DNA of 64,000 nucleotides from Thalassobius vesicularis (GTDB taxonomy: Bacteria; Pseudomonadota; Alphaproteobacteria; Rhodobacterales; Rhodobacteraceae), in contig NZ_SSMD01000004.1 of the NCBI RefSeq assembly GCF_004799325.1, positions 1-64,000 of the forward strand, in the 5' to 3' direction. Positions within the stretch are counted from its first letter, which is position 1; the number at the start of each line of letters is the position of its first letter. The notes beneath the pieces were generated by a model. The model had not been told where the DNA came from and ran no database searches. It saw nothing but the letters and a program-made list of their open reading frames with translations. Positions 18,304 through 27,223 of the stretch are shown piece after piece. The translations under genes and the position numbers were made by a program.

Positions 18304-19086
18304 ATGCCGCCTATAGCTGTGCTCGTGGCGACGAAACCTAAAACAGCGCGTAAACCTGCGGCCCGGAAAAAGGCCGCGAAACCGGCCCCGCCCAAGCGCG
18401 AGGTTTTGCCGGTTCGGCCGACTCTGCGCCTGTTGCGCTGGTTGGCACGCGGGTTCCTGGTGATGCTGGGGGTGATGTTCCTGTGGGTCGTGGTCTATTC
18501 CATCGTGAACCCGCCCAGCACGCTGTACATCTGGCAGGAAAAGCTGCGCCTGGGCGAAGTGGACCACGAATGGGTCGAGATGGAGCAGATCGCGCCGGTG
18601 ATGAAACGCTCGGTCGTGGCGGCGGAGGATGCGAATTTCTGTCTGCATGGCGGCTTTGACATCGCGGCGATCCGCACGGCGATCGAACAGGGGGCGAACC
18701 GCGGTGCCTCGACCCTGACGCAGCAGGTGGTGAAGAACGCGTTCCTGTGGCAGGGGCGCAGCTGGCTGCGCAAGGCGCTGGAGGCGATGATGACCCCGAT
18801 GGTCGAGCTGGCGTGGTCAAAGGAACGCATCCTGGAGGTCTATCTGAACGTGGCCGAGTTCGACGAGGGCGTGTTCGGCGTCGAAGCGGCCGCGCATCAC
18901 TACTTCGGCGTGGGCCCGGAAAAGCTGTCCGAGGTGCAGGCGGCGCGGCTGGCGGCAGTGCTGCCGTCGCCCAAGGTGCGCTCGGCCAGCAAGCCCAACG
19001 AATTGGTGCGGCGCAGAACGGCACAGATCATCGACGGGGCGGCCACGATCCGCGCGGACGGGCGCGCCGCTTGTTTCGAGGATTGA
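18304..19086 (+). CDS. mtgA: Monofunctional biosynthetic peptidoglycan transglycosylase
   Basis: 260 residues. A basic, proline- and alanine-rich cytoplasmic tail (1-40) is followed by one membrane segment (FLVMLGVMFLWVVVYSIV, about 51-68) and a GT51 domain. Its hallmarks are the catalytic glutamate E108 in VVAAEDANFCLHGGFD, then GASTLTQQVVKN, then KERILEVYLNVAEFDEGVFGVEAAA. No transpeptidase domain is present, so it polymerises lipid II only. The tail is longer than usual and a later start (for example GTG 18325) is possible because no clear Shine-Dalgarno precedes 18304. Confidence 0.92.
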   Translation: MPPIAVLVATKPKTARKPAARKKAAKPAPPKREVLPVRPTLRLLRWLARGFLVMLGVMFLWVVVYSIVNPPSTLYIWQEKLRLGEVDHEWVEMEQIAPVMKRSVVAAEDANFCLHGGFDIAAIRTAIEQGANRGASTLTQQVVKNAFLWQGRSWLRKALEAMMTPMVELAWSKERILEVYLNVAEFDEGVFGVEAAAHHYFGVGPEKLSEVQAARLAAVLPSPKVRSASKPNELVRRRTAQIIDGAATIRADGRAACFED

Positions 19087-19144
19087 AAATCCGGGGGCAA
19101 GCAGGCATTGAGGGAGACAACCCCAATCAGAGCACACCCGTATC

Positions 19145-19810
19145 ATGGCGCAACTCTATCATTTTCCCCTGTCCCCGTTCTGCCGCAAGGTCCGTCTGAG
19201 CCTGGCCGAGAAGCGGATCGAGGTGAAGCTGGAGGACGAACGCTATTGGGAGCAGTCGGTCGAATTCCTGCGCCGCAACCCTGCCGGAAAGGTGCCCGTG
19301 CTGCGCATCGATGGCAAGATGCTGACGGAAAGCGCCGCGATCTGCGAATACCTGGAAGAGGTCTATCCCGAGCCGGCGCTGATGCCGAAAGACCCGGATG
19401 GGCGGTACGAGGTGCGCCGCCTGGTGGCCTGGTTTGACGACAAGTTCCATAACGAGGTGACCTCGAAACTGCTGTACGAGCGGGTGAACAAGAAGGTCAT
19501 GGGGCGCGGGTTCCCGGACAGCGGCAACGTGAAATCCGGCGCGCGGGCGATCAAGTATCACCTGGACTACATGGCCTGGCTGCTGGATCACCGGCGCTGG
19601 CTGGCGGGTGATGTGATGACGCTGGCCGATTTCGCAGCCGCCGCGCATCTGTCGTCGCTGGACTATATCAGCGATGTGGACTGGAACCGGTCCGAGTTGG
19701 TCAAGGATTGGTACGCGAAGATCAAGTCGCGGCCGGCGTTCCGCTCGATCCTGGCGGACCAGATCCCGGGCTTTCCGCCCCCGCCGCACTATGCCGATCT
19801 GGATTTCTGA
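19145..19810 (+). CDS. Glutathione S-transferase family protein
   Basis: 221 residues. The thioredoxin-like N-terminal domain starts LYHFPLSPFCRKVRLSLAEK, with a potential catalytic Cys13 (or Ser10), and has the cis-proline GKVPVLRIDG and TESAAICEYLEE glutathione-binding elements. The all-helical C-terminal domain contains LAGDVMTLADFAAAAHLSSLDYI, the N-capping box of GSTs. A cytoplasmic detoxification or redox role is expected from the family; the substrate cannot be predicted. A composite hairpin repeat lies between it and queG. Confidence 0.9.
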   Translation: MAQLYHFPLSPFCRKVRLSLAEKRIEVKLEDERYWEQSVEFLRRNPAGKVPVLRIDGKMLTESAAICEYLEEVYPEPALMPKDPDGRYEVRRLVAWFDDKFHNEVTSKLLYERVNKKVMGRGFPDSGNVKSGARAIKYHLDYMAWLLDHRRWLAGDVMTLADFAAAAHLSSLDYISDVDWNRSELVKDWYAKIKSRPAFRSILADQIPGFPPPPHYADLDF

Positions 19811-19825
19811 GACCGAACCGGGGAA

Positions 19826-19887
19826 GGGGGGCCAGCCCCCCGTCGCCTGTGGCGACTCCCCCCGGGATATTTGGGAAAAGAAGAAGG
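19826..19887 (+). repeat. Composite intergenic hairpin repeat, copy 1
   Basis: Three parts in order: hairpin GGGGGGC/GCCCCCC (19826-19832 and 19835-19841), hairpin GTCGCC/GGCGAC (19842-19847 and 19851-19856), then a tail CCCCCCGGGATATTT followed by AAAAGAAGAAGG ending at 19887. A second copy with the same three-part layout lies on the minus strand at 54141-54210. The AGAAGG at the end of this copy is the Shine-Dalgarno of queG. Confidence 0.75.
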
Positions 19888-19888
19888 C

Positions 19889-20914
19889 ATGAAGGCGCGT
19901 TTGATCCAGCAGGCTTTGGCAGAGGGGTTTGACGCGTGCAGGATCTGTGCGCCGGATGCGATTCCGCAGGTGCCGGGACGGCTGGCGGCGTTTCTTGAGG
20001 CTGGGCGGCACGGGCAGATGCGCTGGATGGAGGAGCGGGTGGCCTGGCGCGGCGATCCGCAGGCGCTGTGGCCCGAGGCGAAATCGGTGATCGTGCTGGG
20101 CGAGAGCTATACGCCGGAGCATGATCCGATGGCGGTGATCGGGCAGGGGGACCGGGGGGCGATCTCGGTCTATGCGCAGAACCGCGATTACCACGATCTG
20201 GTCAAGAAGCGGCTGAAGCGGCTGGCGCGGTGGCTGATTGCCGAGGCTGGCGGCGAGGTGAAGGTGTTCGTCGATACTGCTCCGGTCGCTGAAAAGCCGC
20301 TGGGGCAGGCGGCGGGGCTGGGCTGGCAGGGCAAGCACACCAATCTGGTCAGCCGGGAACTGGGGAGTTGGTTCTTTATCGGGTCGATCTTCACCACGCT
20401 GGAGCTGCCGGTGGATGCGCCCGAGGTGGATCATTGCGGCAGTTGCACCGCCTGTCAGGATGTGTGCCCGACCGGGGCTTTTCCGGCGCCGTATCAGCTG
20501 GATGCGCGGCGCTGTATCTCTTACTTGACGATCGAGCATCACGGGCCGGTGGACGAGGATCTGCGCGCGATGCTGGGCAACCGCATCTATGGCTGCGATG
20601 ACTGTCTGGCCGCTTGTCCGTGGAACAAGTTCGCCGTCGAGGCGCGCGAGGTGCGGTATCATGCGCGTGACGAGTTGATTGCGCCACGGCTGGCCGAGTT
20701 GGCGGTGCTGGACGATGCCGCGTTTCGGGCGATGTTCAGCGGCAGTCCGATCAAGCGGATCGGGCGGGATCGGTTCGTGCGCAATGTCCTTTATGCCATC
20801 GGCAATTCCGGGGACGTGGCGTTGGCCGGGGTGGCGCGGGGTCTGTGTGACGATCCTGATCCCACGGTGGCCGATGCGGCGCGGTGGGCTGTGGCGCGAA
20901 TTGAGCCTTGTTAG
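19889..20914 (+). CDS. queG: Epoxyqueuosine reductase QueG
   Basis: 341 residues from ATG 19889, one base after the AGAAGG of the upstream repeat. Two ferredoxin-type clusters are seen: [16 protein letters not shown] and [14 protein letters not shown]. The N-terminal half binds cobalamin in this family and contains [21 protein letters not shown]. The C-terminus carries HEAT-like repeats ([20 protein letters not shown]). QueG reduces epoxyqueuosine in tRNA to queuosine. No other queuosine gene is nearby. The next gene starts about 100 bases downstream. Confidence 0.96.
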   Translation: MKARLIQQALAEGFDACRICAPDAIPQVPGRLAAFLEAGRHGQMRWMEERVAWRGDPQALWPEAKSVIVLGESYTPEHDPMAVIGQGDRGAISVYAQNRDYHDLVKKRLKRLARWLIAEAGGEVKVFVDTAPVAEKPLGQAAGLGWQGKHTNLVSRELGSWFFIGSIFTTLELPVDAPEVDHCGSCTACQDVCPTGAFPAPYQLDARRCISYLTIEHHGPVDEDLRAMLGNRIYGCDDCLAACPWNKFAVEAREVRYHARDELIAPRLAELAVLDDAAFRAMFSGSPIKRIGRDRFVRNVLYAIGNSGDVALAGVARGLCDDPDPTVADAARWAVARIEPC

Positions 20915-21013
20915 AGGCTGGTTCAGTGTCTTGACGAAAGGGTGAGCGCGAAGCCCCCTTCCAAAATCGCGCGGATGCGCCATTTAATGCTGCTGACAAG
21001 GACGGAGGACCAC

Positions 21014-21460
21014 ATGGCCAAATACGAGCGCAATCCCGATGTCATCGCGTCGCTGACGCCCGAGCAGCATTGGGTGACGCAGGAAAGCGGGACCGAGCGG
21101 CCGGGCACGGGGCGGTTGCTGCACAATAAGGCTCCGGGGATTTACGTGGATATCGTGAGCGGGGAGCCGCTGTTTGCTTCGTCGGACAAGTACGAATCCG
21201 GTTGCGGTTGGCCCAGTTTCACCAAGCCGATCGAGCCCGCGCACATCGCTGAGAAGCGTGACCTGAGCCACGGGATGGTGCGGGTCGAGGTGCGCTCGAC
21301 CCACGGGGACAGCCATCTGGGGCATGTGTTCCCGGACGGGCCCAAGGATCGCGGCGGGCTGCGGTATTGCATCAACTCGGCCTCTTTGCGGTTCGTGCAT
21401 CGCGACGACATGGAGGCCGAAGGCTACGGCGAATATTTGAACCAGGTGGAGGACGTGTGA
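21014..21460 (+). CDS. msrB: Peptide-methionine (R)-S-oxide reductase MsrB, zinc-less type
   Basis: 148 residues from ATG 21014, preceded by CGGAGGA. The active-site cysteine is C119 in [12 protein letters not shown] probable resolving cysteine, C64, lies in ESGCGWPSF. The two CxxC pairs that hold zinc in many MsrB proteins are missing. The enzyme reduces methionine-R-sulfoxide in proteins. Its TGA overlaps the ATG of msrA by one base, showing translational coupling. Confidence 0.95.
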   Translation: MAKYERNPDVIASLTPEQHWVTQESGTERPGTGRLLHNKAPGIYVDIVSGEPLFASSDKYESGCGWPSFTKPIEPAHIAEKRDLSHGMVRVEVRSTHGDSHLGHVFPDGPKDRGGLRYCINSASLRFVHRDDMEAEGYGEYLNQVEDV

Positions 21461-21957
21461 TGGAAGAACGCGCAGTTCTGGCGGGCGGTTGTTTCTGGGG
21501 GATGCAGGAGCTGATCCGGCACAAACCGGGCGTGTTGCGCACGCGGGTGGGGTACACGGGCGGGGACGTGCCGAATGCGACCTATCGCAATCACGGCACC
21601 CATGCCGAGGGGATCGAGATTTGGTTTGACCCGTCCAAGACCAGCTATCGGGCGCTGCTGGAGTTCTTTTTCCAGATCCACGACCCGACCACGGTGAACC
21701 GGCAGGGGAATGATCTGGGGATGAGCTATCGCTCGGCCATTTACTATGTCGACGAGGCGCAGAAGGAATGCGCGCTGGACACGATCAAGGATGTGGAGGC
21801 GAGCGGCCTGTGGCCGGGTAAGGTGGTGACTGAGGTCGAGCCGGTGGGTGATTTCTGGGATGCCGAGCCAGAGCATCAGGATTACCTGCAGCGGCTGCCG
21901 AATGGCTATACCTGCCACTTTGCGCGCCCCGATTGGGTGCTGCCGAAGCGCGGATGA
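21460..21957 (+). CDS. msrA: Peptide-methionine (S)-S-oxide reductase MsrA
   Basis: 165 residues. The catalytic GGCFWGMQ motif (C11) lies close to the N-terminus. [27 protein letters not shown]-type strands and [26 protein letters not shown] complete the fold. There is no signal peptide, so it is cytoplasmic. It reduces methionine-S-sulfoxide and complements MsrB. GGAGG at 21449-21453 lies inside the msrB 3' end. The stop overlaps the following ATG (ATGA), making a three-gene coupled unit. Confidence 0.95.
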   Translation: MEERAVLAGGCFWGMQELIRHKPGVLRTRVGYTGGDVPNATYRNHGTHAEGIEIWFDPSKTSYRALLEFFFQIHDPTTVNRQGNDLGMSYRSAIYYVDEAQKECALDTIKDVEASGLWPGKVVTEVEPVGDFWDAEPEHQDYLQRLPNGYTCHFARPDWVLPKRG

Positions 21958-22439
21958 GCTTTGGCATTAACCATCGGCCCGCGCCCGAATTGCGCGTGCC
22001 AGTCTGGATCGGGCCGGATGGGGCGGCGATGGCCCCGCTGCAGCTGGCCGATCTGGGCGAAGGGATGAAGGTCCTGTTCTGTTTTCAGGACTGGTGCCCC
22101 GGCTGTCACAGCCGGGGTTTTCCGACATTGCGGCTGCTAGTGGATCGGCTGGCCGGGCAAGGCGTGGGGTTTGCCGCGATCCAGACTGCGTTCAGATCTT
22201 CGGCCAAGAAGGACGCGGGCGATCAGACGGCGAAGAACCAGCTGCGTTATGGGCTGAGCATTCCGTTTGGGTACGACCCAGTGCCTGAGGGTGCCGAGCA
22301 GCCGAGCGTGATGGAGGATTTTCGGACGGCCGGCACCCCGTGGTTTATCGTGATCAGTGCCGAGGGTGAGGTGATCTACAACGACTTTCGTCTGGATGCG
22401 GCGAAGTTTCTGGCGTCGATGGACTTGCCGGACGTCTGA
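21954..22439 (+). CDS. Thioredoxin-like/redoxin-fold protein with CPGC motif
   Basis: 161 residues. The core has a beta strand followed by a Cxx[20 protein letters not shown] (C48 and C51, with an additional C43), then FAAIQTAF, a cis-proline-like [21 protein letters not shown], and a short C-terminal helix. This is the AhpC/TSA or TlpA-like fold, without signal peptide. The 4-base overlap with msrA suggests it re-reduces, or works with, the methionine sulfoxide reductases. That role is inferred from position only. Confidence 0.8.
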   Translation: MSFGINHRPAPELRVPVWIGPDGAAMAPLQLADLGEGMKVLFCFQDWCPGCHSRGFPTLRLLVDRLAGQGVGFAAIQTAFRSSAKKDAGDQTAKNQLRYGLSIPFGYDPVPEGAEQPSVMEDFRTAGTPWFIVISAEGEVIYNDFRLDAAKFLASMDLPDV

Positions 22440-22446
22440 GGGGGTG

Positions 22447-22493
22447 CCGAAATCTTTGAAAGATTTCGGACCGCTTTCTTTCAAAGAAAGCGG
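22447..22493. repeat. Twin perfect palindromes, copy A
   Basis: CCGAAATCTTT (22447-22457) and AAAGATTTCGG (22459-22469) form an 11-bp inverted repeat with one central base. One base later, CCGCTTTCTTT (22471-22481) and AAAGAAAGCGG (22483-22493) form another. The same double arrangement with different internal sequence is at 58400-58448. Confidence 0.8.
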
Positions 22494-22498
22494 CGCGT

Positions 22499-22526
22499 AA
22501 AAAAGGGCGCCCCCTGAGGGACGCCC
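22499..22526 (-). terminator. Rho-independent terminator of the outer-membrane protein gene
   Basis: Read on the minus strand: GGGCG-T-CCC, loop TCAG, GGG-G-CGCCC, then six T (complement of A-run 22499-22504). It lies about 20 bases beyond the stop at 22548. Confidence 0.8.
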
Positions 22527-22547
22527 CGTTCGCGCGCTTCGGGGGGA

Positions 22548-23126
22548 TCAGAAGCGGAAAGTTGCGCGAACCTGGGCGGTGGTTGCCTCGACGTCGGTGC
22601 CCGAGCCGTTGAAGTTGTCGAAGGCGTGGTACAGGACCTCGCCGCCGACCGAGATCTTCTCGGTCACCATGTGCTCGTAGCCCATACCGGCGAAGTAGCC
22701 GGTGTCGTTGCCCAGCGTGTCGATGTCGGCGCGTGCGGCGCCGGCGGTGGCGTAGAGCAGACCGGCACCCATGTCATAACCAGCGCGGACTTTCAGGCGG
22801 GCCATGTTTTCCAGCGTGTTACCGCCTGCGGTGATGTCGGCGAAATCGTAGTCGATGCCCGCGCCCAGCACCCAGGTGCCGAAGTCGTGGTCATAGCCCA
22901 TGGTCAGGCCGCCGATGGCGCCGCTGTCGCTGCCGCCGGCATCCACGTCACCAAAGCCGATCTGGCCACCGACATAACCGCCGGTCCAGTCGCCGGTCAG
23001 CGCGACAGCCACCGGGGTGGCGACGACGGGGTCCGCGGGTGCGGGGGTCACCGAGCCTGCGAAAGCCGCGGGGGCCGCGATCATGGTTGCGCCGATGGTG
23101 CCCAGCAGAATGTGTTTCAGGGTCAT
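22548..23126 (-). CDS. Small outer-membrane beta-barrel protein (opacity/Omp25-like)
   Basis: 192 residues. A signal peptide (MTLKHILLGTIGATMIAAPAAFAG, cut near residue 23) is followed by a short proline- and alanine-rich linker. About eight alternating amphipathic strands follow, beginning GDWTGGYVGGQIGFGDVD and ending QVRATFRF, with the terminal phenylalanine recognised by the BAM machinery. The porin-family/Omp25 type fits the length. Its role is probably structural; no enzymatic motif is seen. It has its own terminator and lies alone between convergent and divergent genes. Confidence 0.82.
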   Translation of the reverse strand: MTLKHILLGTIGATMIAAPAAFAGSVTPAPADPVVATPVAVALTGDWTGGYVGGQIGFGDVDAGGSDSGAIGGLTMGYDHDFGTWVLGAGIDYDFADITAGGNTLENMARLKVRAGYDMGAGLLYATAGAARADIDTLGNDTGYFAGMGYEHMVTEKISVGGEVLYHAFDNFNGSGTDVEATTAQVRATFRF

Positions 23127-23332
23127 TTTTTCAGTCCTTTCCTAACTGCCTCCGGTCCCGTTTCATTCGGGCCGTTCTTTGTTCAACGGGTCAGATAGGG
23201 TTTCCGTTGCATGGGCAGGAGGGGGGCCAAAAGCGTCGGCCAAAGCGCGCCGATGACGTGTCGGCAGCACGGCGGCGAATGGCCGATCCGTGCAGACCAG
23301 CCACAGGTTGCTGCGCAATTTTCCGTGAGTTT

Positions 23333-24838
23333 TCAGGCGAAAAGGCTGCTGTAGTCCTCGCGCAGGGCCTTTTTCTGGACTTTGCCCATCGTGTTGCGAG
23401 GCAGTTCCGGCAGGAAGATGATTTTCTTCGGCTGCTTGAATTTCGCCAGCTGGGTTGCGGTGACGGCCTCGATCTGGTTCAGGGTCAGGGCGGGGTCTGC
23501 GGGGACGACGACGGCGACGACGGCCTCTCCGAAATCTTTGTGCGGGACGCCGATCACGGCGCTTTCCAGCACGCCGGGGATGTCGTCGATCAGCGACTCC
23601 AGCTCTTTGGGGTAGACGTTGAAGCCGCCGGTGATGATCAGATCCTTGGCGCGGCCGACGATGGTGACGTAGCCGTCGGCGTCACGGGTGGCCAGGTCGC
23701 CGGTGATGAACCAGCCGTCGGGGCGCAGCTCTTCGGCGGTTTTCTCGGGCATCTGCCAGTAGCCCTGGAACACGTTGTCGCCGCGCACTTCGATGACGCC
23801 GATCTCGCCCTGGGCGACCTCGGCCCCCTCGTCCATGATGCGCAGTTCGACGCCCGGCAGGGGGAAGCCGACGGTGCCAGCGCGACGCTCGGCATCATAG
23901 GGGTTCGAGGTGGACATGTTGGTTTCGGTCATCCCGTAGCGTTCGAGGATGCGGTGGCCGGTGCGTTCCTCCCATTTTTCATGGGTGTCGACCAGCAGGG
24001 GGGCCGAGCCCGAGATGAACAGGCGCATGTTCTTGGCCTGCTCCAGCGTCAGGCGGGGGCTGTCCAGCAGGCGGGTGTAGAAAGTGGGCACGCCCATCAG
24101 CGCGGTGGCGCGGGGCATGGCGTTCAGGATCGCCTCGGCGTCGAATTTCGGCAGGAACACGACCGAGGCCCCGGCCAACAGGGCCACGTTGGTGGCCACG
24201 AACAGGCCGTGGGTGTGGAAGATCGGCAGGGCGTGGATCAGCACGTCCTGATCGGTGAAGCGCCACAGGTCGCGCAGGGATTCCGAGTTGGAGGCGAGGT
24301 TCTTATGGCTGAGCATCGCGCCCTTGGATCGGCCCGTGGTGCCCGAGGTGTAAAGGATCGCGGCCAGATCATTGGCCCCGCGCGCGACGGGTTCAAACGA
24401 GGGGTCCAGCGCGGGCAGATCGGCGGTCAGCGACCCGGCGCCTGCCTTGTCCAGCGTGTAGACGGTGGCGTCACCTGCCAGCGGGGTCAGTTCCGACACA
24501 CGCGCGGGATCACAGACCAGGATGCGCGGGGTGGCGTCACCGACGAAATAGGCGACCTCGGCCCCCGTATAGGCGGTGTTGAGCGGCAGAAAGATCCCGC
24601 CCACCAGCACAGTGCCCAGATACAGCTGCACGGCCTCCAAGGTCTTTTCGACCTGAACGGCGACGCGATCACCCGGTTGCAGGCCCGCGCCCATCAGCTT
24701 TTGCGCCAGTTGCTGCGCGCCTTGGAACAATTCCGCATAGGTCACGTCCGACAGGCCGGGACGGGTGGCAAAGACCTTCTTGGGGGTCTGATCCGCGCCC
24801 AGAGACAGGCGGCTGACAAGGTAATTCGTCGGATACAT
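23333..24838 (-). CDS. matB: Malonyl-CoA synthetase (MatB-like acyl-CoA ligase)
   Basis: 501 residues from ATG 24838 (AAAGGGG upstream). It is an ANL-superfamily ligase: P-loop LYTSGTTGRSKGAMLSHKN, then LPIFHTHGLFVATNV, motif RYGMTETNMSTSNPY, GWFITGDLATRDADGY, and the C-terminal catalytic lysine region ELPRNTMGKVQKKALRE. The HTHGLF and ERYGMTETNM stretches and the length match malonyl-CoA synthetases, which make malonyl-CoA from malonate, CoA and ATP. No malonyl-CoA decarboxylase or malonate transporter is next to it. The exact acid substrate is inferred. Confidence 0.87.
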   Translation of the reverse strand: MYPTNYLVSRLSLGADQTPKKVFATRPGLSDVTYAELFQGAQQLAQKLMGAGLQPGDRVAVQVEKTLEAVQLYLGTVLVGGIFLPLNTAYTGAEVAYFVGDATPRILVCDPARVSELTPLAGDATVYTLDKAGAGSLTADLPALDPSFEPVARGANDLAAILYTSGTTGRSKGAMLSHKNLASNSESLRDLWRFTDQDVLIHALPIFHTHGLFVATNVALLAGASVVFLPKFDAEAILNAMPRATALMGVPTFYTRLLDSPRLTLEQAKNMRLFISGSAPLLVDTHEKWEERTGHRILERYGMTETNMSTSNPYDAERRAGTVGFPLPGVELRIMDEGAEVAQGEIGVIEVRGDNVFQGYWQMPEKTAEELRPDGWFITGDLATRDADGYVTIVGRAKDLIITGGFNVYPKELESLIDDIPGVLESAVIGVPHKDFGEAVVAVVVPADPALTLNQIEAVTATQLAKFKQPKKIIFLPELPRNTMGKVQKKALREDYSSLFA

Positions 24839-24967
24839 GGCGCAGACCCCTTTGTTGCATTGCGGCCATTCCGTTTTGGCATGGATTTCCCCAGATTCAA
24901 GGGCCTTGGCCGGATTGACCTTTGTCCACGCACGCGCCAGCCTGTCCCCACGCGCGAGAGGGACCCC

Positions 24968-25891
24968 ATGCAACCAGTCAAAGGGATCGCACTGAAGCTG
25001 TGCTCGGTGCTGTTGTTCATCATCATGTCATCGCTGATCAAGGCGACGGCCCCGCATGTGCCACCCGGTCAGGCGGTGTTTTTCCGGTCGTTCTTTGCCA
25101 TTCCGGTGATCTTTGCCTGGCTGGCGGTGCGGGGCGATCTGCGCACCGGGCTGAAAGTGCAATCGCGGCTGGCGCATTTCTGGCGCGGATTGATGGGGAC
25201 GGCGGCGATGGGGTTCATGTTCGCCGGTCTGGGCCTGCTGCCGCTGCCCGAGGTGACGGCCATCGGCTATGCCGCACCGCTGCTGGTGGTCATCTTTGCG
25301 GCGATGTTCCTGAACGAGCAGGTGGGCGTGTTCCGTCTGGCCTCGGTCGCGCTGGGGCTGATGGGGGTGCTGATCATCCTGGCTCCGCGCCTGACCCTGC
25401 TGAGCGAGGAAACCGTGCAGATGACCGAGGCGGTGGGTGCAATCCTGACGCTGATGGGGGCGGTTTGCGCCGCGCTGGCGCAGATCTACGTGCGTAAGCT
25501 GGTGCAGGTCGAGCAGACCTCGGCCATCGTGTTCTATTTCTCGCTGACAGCGACGTCGCTGTCGCTGCTGACGCTGCCGTTTGGCTGGGTGATGCCCAAC
25601 GGGCAAGAGGCGGCGCTGCTGGTGACGGCGGGGCTGCTGGGCGGGTTGGGGCAGATTTTCCTGACCTCGGCTTATCGGTTCGCGGGGGCGTCGGTGGTGG
25701 CGCCGTTCGACTATGCCTCGATGATTTTCGCCATCCTGATCGGCTATTTCGTGTTCGCCGAGGTGCCGACGGGCCGGATGCTGCTGGGGGCGGCCATCGT
25801 GATCAGTGCGGGCGTGTTGATCATCTGGCGCGAAAGCAGGCTGGGGCTGAAGCGTTCGAAGTCGCGCGAAGGGATGACGCCGCAGGGCTAG
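24968..25891 (+). CDS. DMT (EamA) family transporter
   Basis: 307 residues, ten membrane segments in two EamA repeats. The first repeat has SSLIKATAPHVPPGQAVFFRSFFAIP and AIGYAAPLLVVIFAAMFLNEQV. The second has FLTSAYRFAGASVVAPFDYASMIFAILIGYFVFAEVP. ATG 24968 is preceded by GAGAGGG. The frame is open far upstream, but that part has no protein-like features. It is divergent from matB. The family exports amino acids, nucleosides or other small metabolites; the substrate is not visible. It ends with a basic cytoplasmic tail. Confidence 0.88.
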   Translation: MQPVKGIALKLCSVLLFIIMSSLIKATAPHVPPGQAVFFRSFFAIPVIFAWLAVRGDLRTGLKVQSRLAHFWRGLMGTAAMGFMFAGLGLLPLPEVTAIGYAAPLLVVIFAAMFLNEQVGVFRLASVALGLMGVLIILAPRLTLLSEETVQMTEAVGAILTLMGAVCAALAQIYVRKLVQVEQTSAIVFYFSLTATSLSLLTLPFGWVMPNGQEAALLVTAGLLGGLGQIFLTSAYRFAGASVVAPFDYASMIFAILIGYFVFAEVPTGRMLLGAAIVISAGVLIIWRESRLGLKRSKSREGMTPQG

Positions 25892-25894
25892 CGG

Positions 25895-27223
25895 TTACTG
25901 GCCGCTGATCGCCGCGGCGATGTAGGCGGGCAGCATCAGCATCCGGCGGTGCGCGCCCAGCGGGAAGCGTTTGGGTTCCGTCTGCATCATGGCGGGGTAA
26001 TGCGGGCCGGGGTCGCGGCCCATCGCCAGCTTCGCCAGAATGGCCCCCGCATGGGTGCCCATCGCCACGCCGTTGCCGTGATAGGCAAAGCCCGCAAAGG
26101 CGCCGGGCATTTCCGGGATCGGGCCGACAAACGGTGACAGCTTGTGCGAAAACGCCAGCGCGCCGTTCCAGCTGTAGGGCGTTTCGACGTGTTTCCAGAA
26201 GGGGAAGGCGCGCTCGAACTGCTTGCGGATGCGTTTTTGCAGATTGGCGAAGGAGCGCGGGCCGGACAGCAAGCCGCCGCGCATCCCGAACAGGAATTGC
26301 CCGTTGGGCATCAGGCGGAAGTAATGCAGCAGGGTCTGATGGGTATAGGCCATCTGGGTACTGTGCCAGCCGTCGGCGATTTCCTGATCGGTCAGCGGAC
26401 GGGTCACGATGACGTTGGATTGCAGCGGCAGAAAGCGGCCGCGCATCCAGTCGGGCACGTCCTCGGACGAGTAGCCGTTGGTGGCGAAGATCACCTTGTC
26501 GGCCCTGATGCGGGCCGCTGCGGTGGCCAGGCGATAGCCCTGCCCCTCGCGCTTGACGGACAGGACGGCGCTGTGGGCGTGGATCTTGGCCCCGGATTTC
26601 AGAGCGGCGCGGGCCAGACCGTCGACATACAGGCGTGGGTTCAGGCCAAAGCCGTGCGGCATGGTCAGCGCGCCGTGATAGCGCCCATTCATGCCGTGGG
26701 CGGGCAGGTCGGCCTTTTCCAGCAGGGTGGTCTGGAAGCCGTATTCGCCCTCGATCTGCGCCTGTTCCTTGCGCAGTGCCCGCATCGCGTGGGCGGAATG
26801 GGCGAGGATCGTCTCGCCCTCAGAATGGGTTTCGGCCTCGATCTGGTGGGCGGACAGCAGGCCGCGCACGGTGTCGATCGCGGCGATTTCAGTGGCGCGC
26901 CAGTGGTGCAACCCGTCCTCGCCATGTCGTTTGCGGATCATCGAACCGGGCAGGGCGGTCCCGCCCAGACAGCAGAACCCGCCGTTGCGCGCCGAAGCGC
27001 CCCAGCCGGGTGTTTCCGCCTCGAGCACGCGGACGGAAACGCCCGCCTGCGCCAGATGCAGCGCGGCGGACAGGCCGGTGAAGCCGCCGCCGACGATGGC
27101 GACCTGCGTGCGGTTTTCCCCCTGCGCCTTGGGCGTTTCGCGGGGGCCTAGCGCGGTAGGGCCCCAATAGCACGCGGCATTGGGGCCCTCGCCATAGGCG
27201 AAATCGGACAGGATGCGTTTCAT
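25895..27223 (-). CDS. puuB: FAD-dependent oxidoreductase, gamma-glutamylputrescine oxidase-like (DAO family)
   Basis: 442 residues. The FAD-binding motif is VAIVGGGFTGLSAALHLAQAG (about 41-61), followed by ASARNGGFCCLGG, typical of PuuB/OrdL-type DAO-family oxidases. The late YHGNGVAMGTHAGAILAKL segment binds the flavin. PuuB oxidises gamma-glutamylputrescine; a related primary amine is possible because no puuA glutamylation gene is visible here. The gene overlaps the last permease gene potI by 4 bases and is the final gene of the polyamine uptake operon. Confidence 0.83.
   Translation of the reverse strand: MKRILSDFAYGEGPNAACYWGPTALGPRETPKAQGENRTQVAIVGGGFTGLSAALHLAQAGVSVRVLEAETPGWGASARNGGFCCLGGTALPGSMIRKRHGEDGLHHWRATEIAAIDTVRGLLSAHQIEAETHSEGETILAHSAHAMRALRKEQAQIEGEYGFQTTLLEKADLPAHGMNGRYHGALTMPHGFGLNPRLYVDGLARAALKSGAKIHAHSAVLSVKREGQGYRLATAAARIRADKVIFATNGYSSEDVPDWMRGRFLPLQSNVIVTRPLTDQEIADGWHSTQMAYTHQTLLHYFRLMPNGQFLFGMRGGLLSGPRSFANLQKRIRKQFERAFPFWKHVETPYSWNGALAFSHKLSPFVGPIPEMPGAFAGFAYHGNGVAMGTHAGAILAKLAMGRDPGPHYPAMMQTEPKRFPLGAHRRMLMLPAYIAAAISGQ

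Noticed and set aside
11952-18395. Open frame of about 2147 codons on the minus strand opposite gltD and gltB
   Set aside because: It is a shadow of strongly GC-biased codons of two essential genes. It has no domain-like sequence and no ribosome site. Its length is unusual but explained by codon bias.
23039-24967. Long open frame upstream of the DMT transporter start at 24968
   Set aside because: It runs antisense through matB and lacks any protein-like pattern; the membrane protein starts clearly at ATG 24968.
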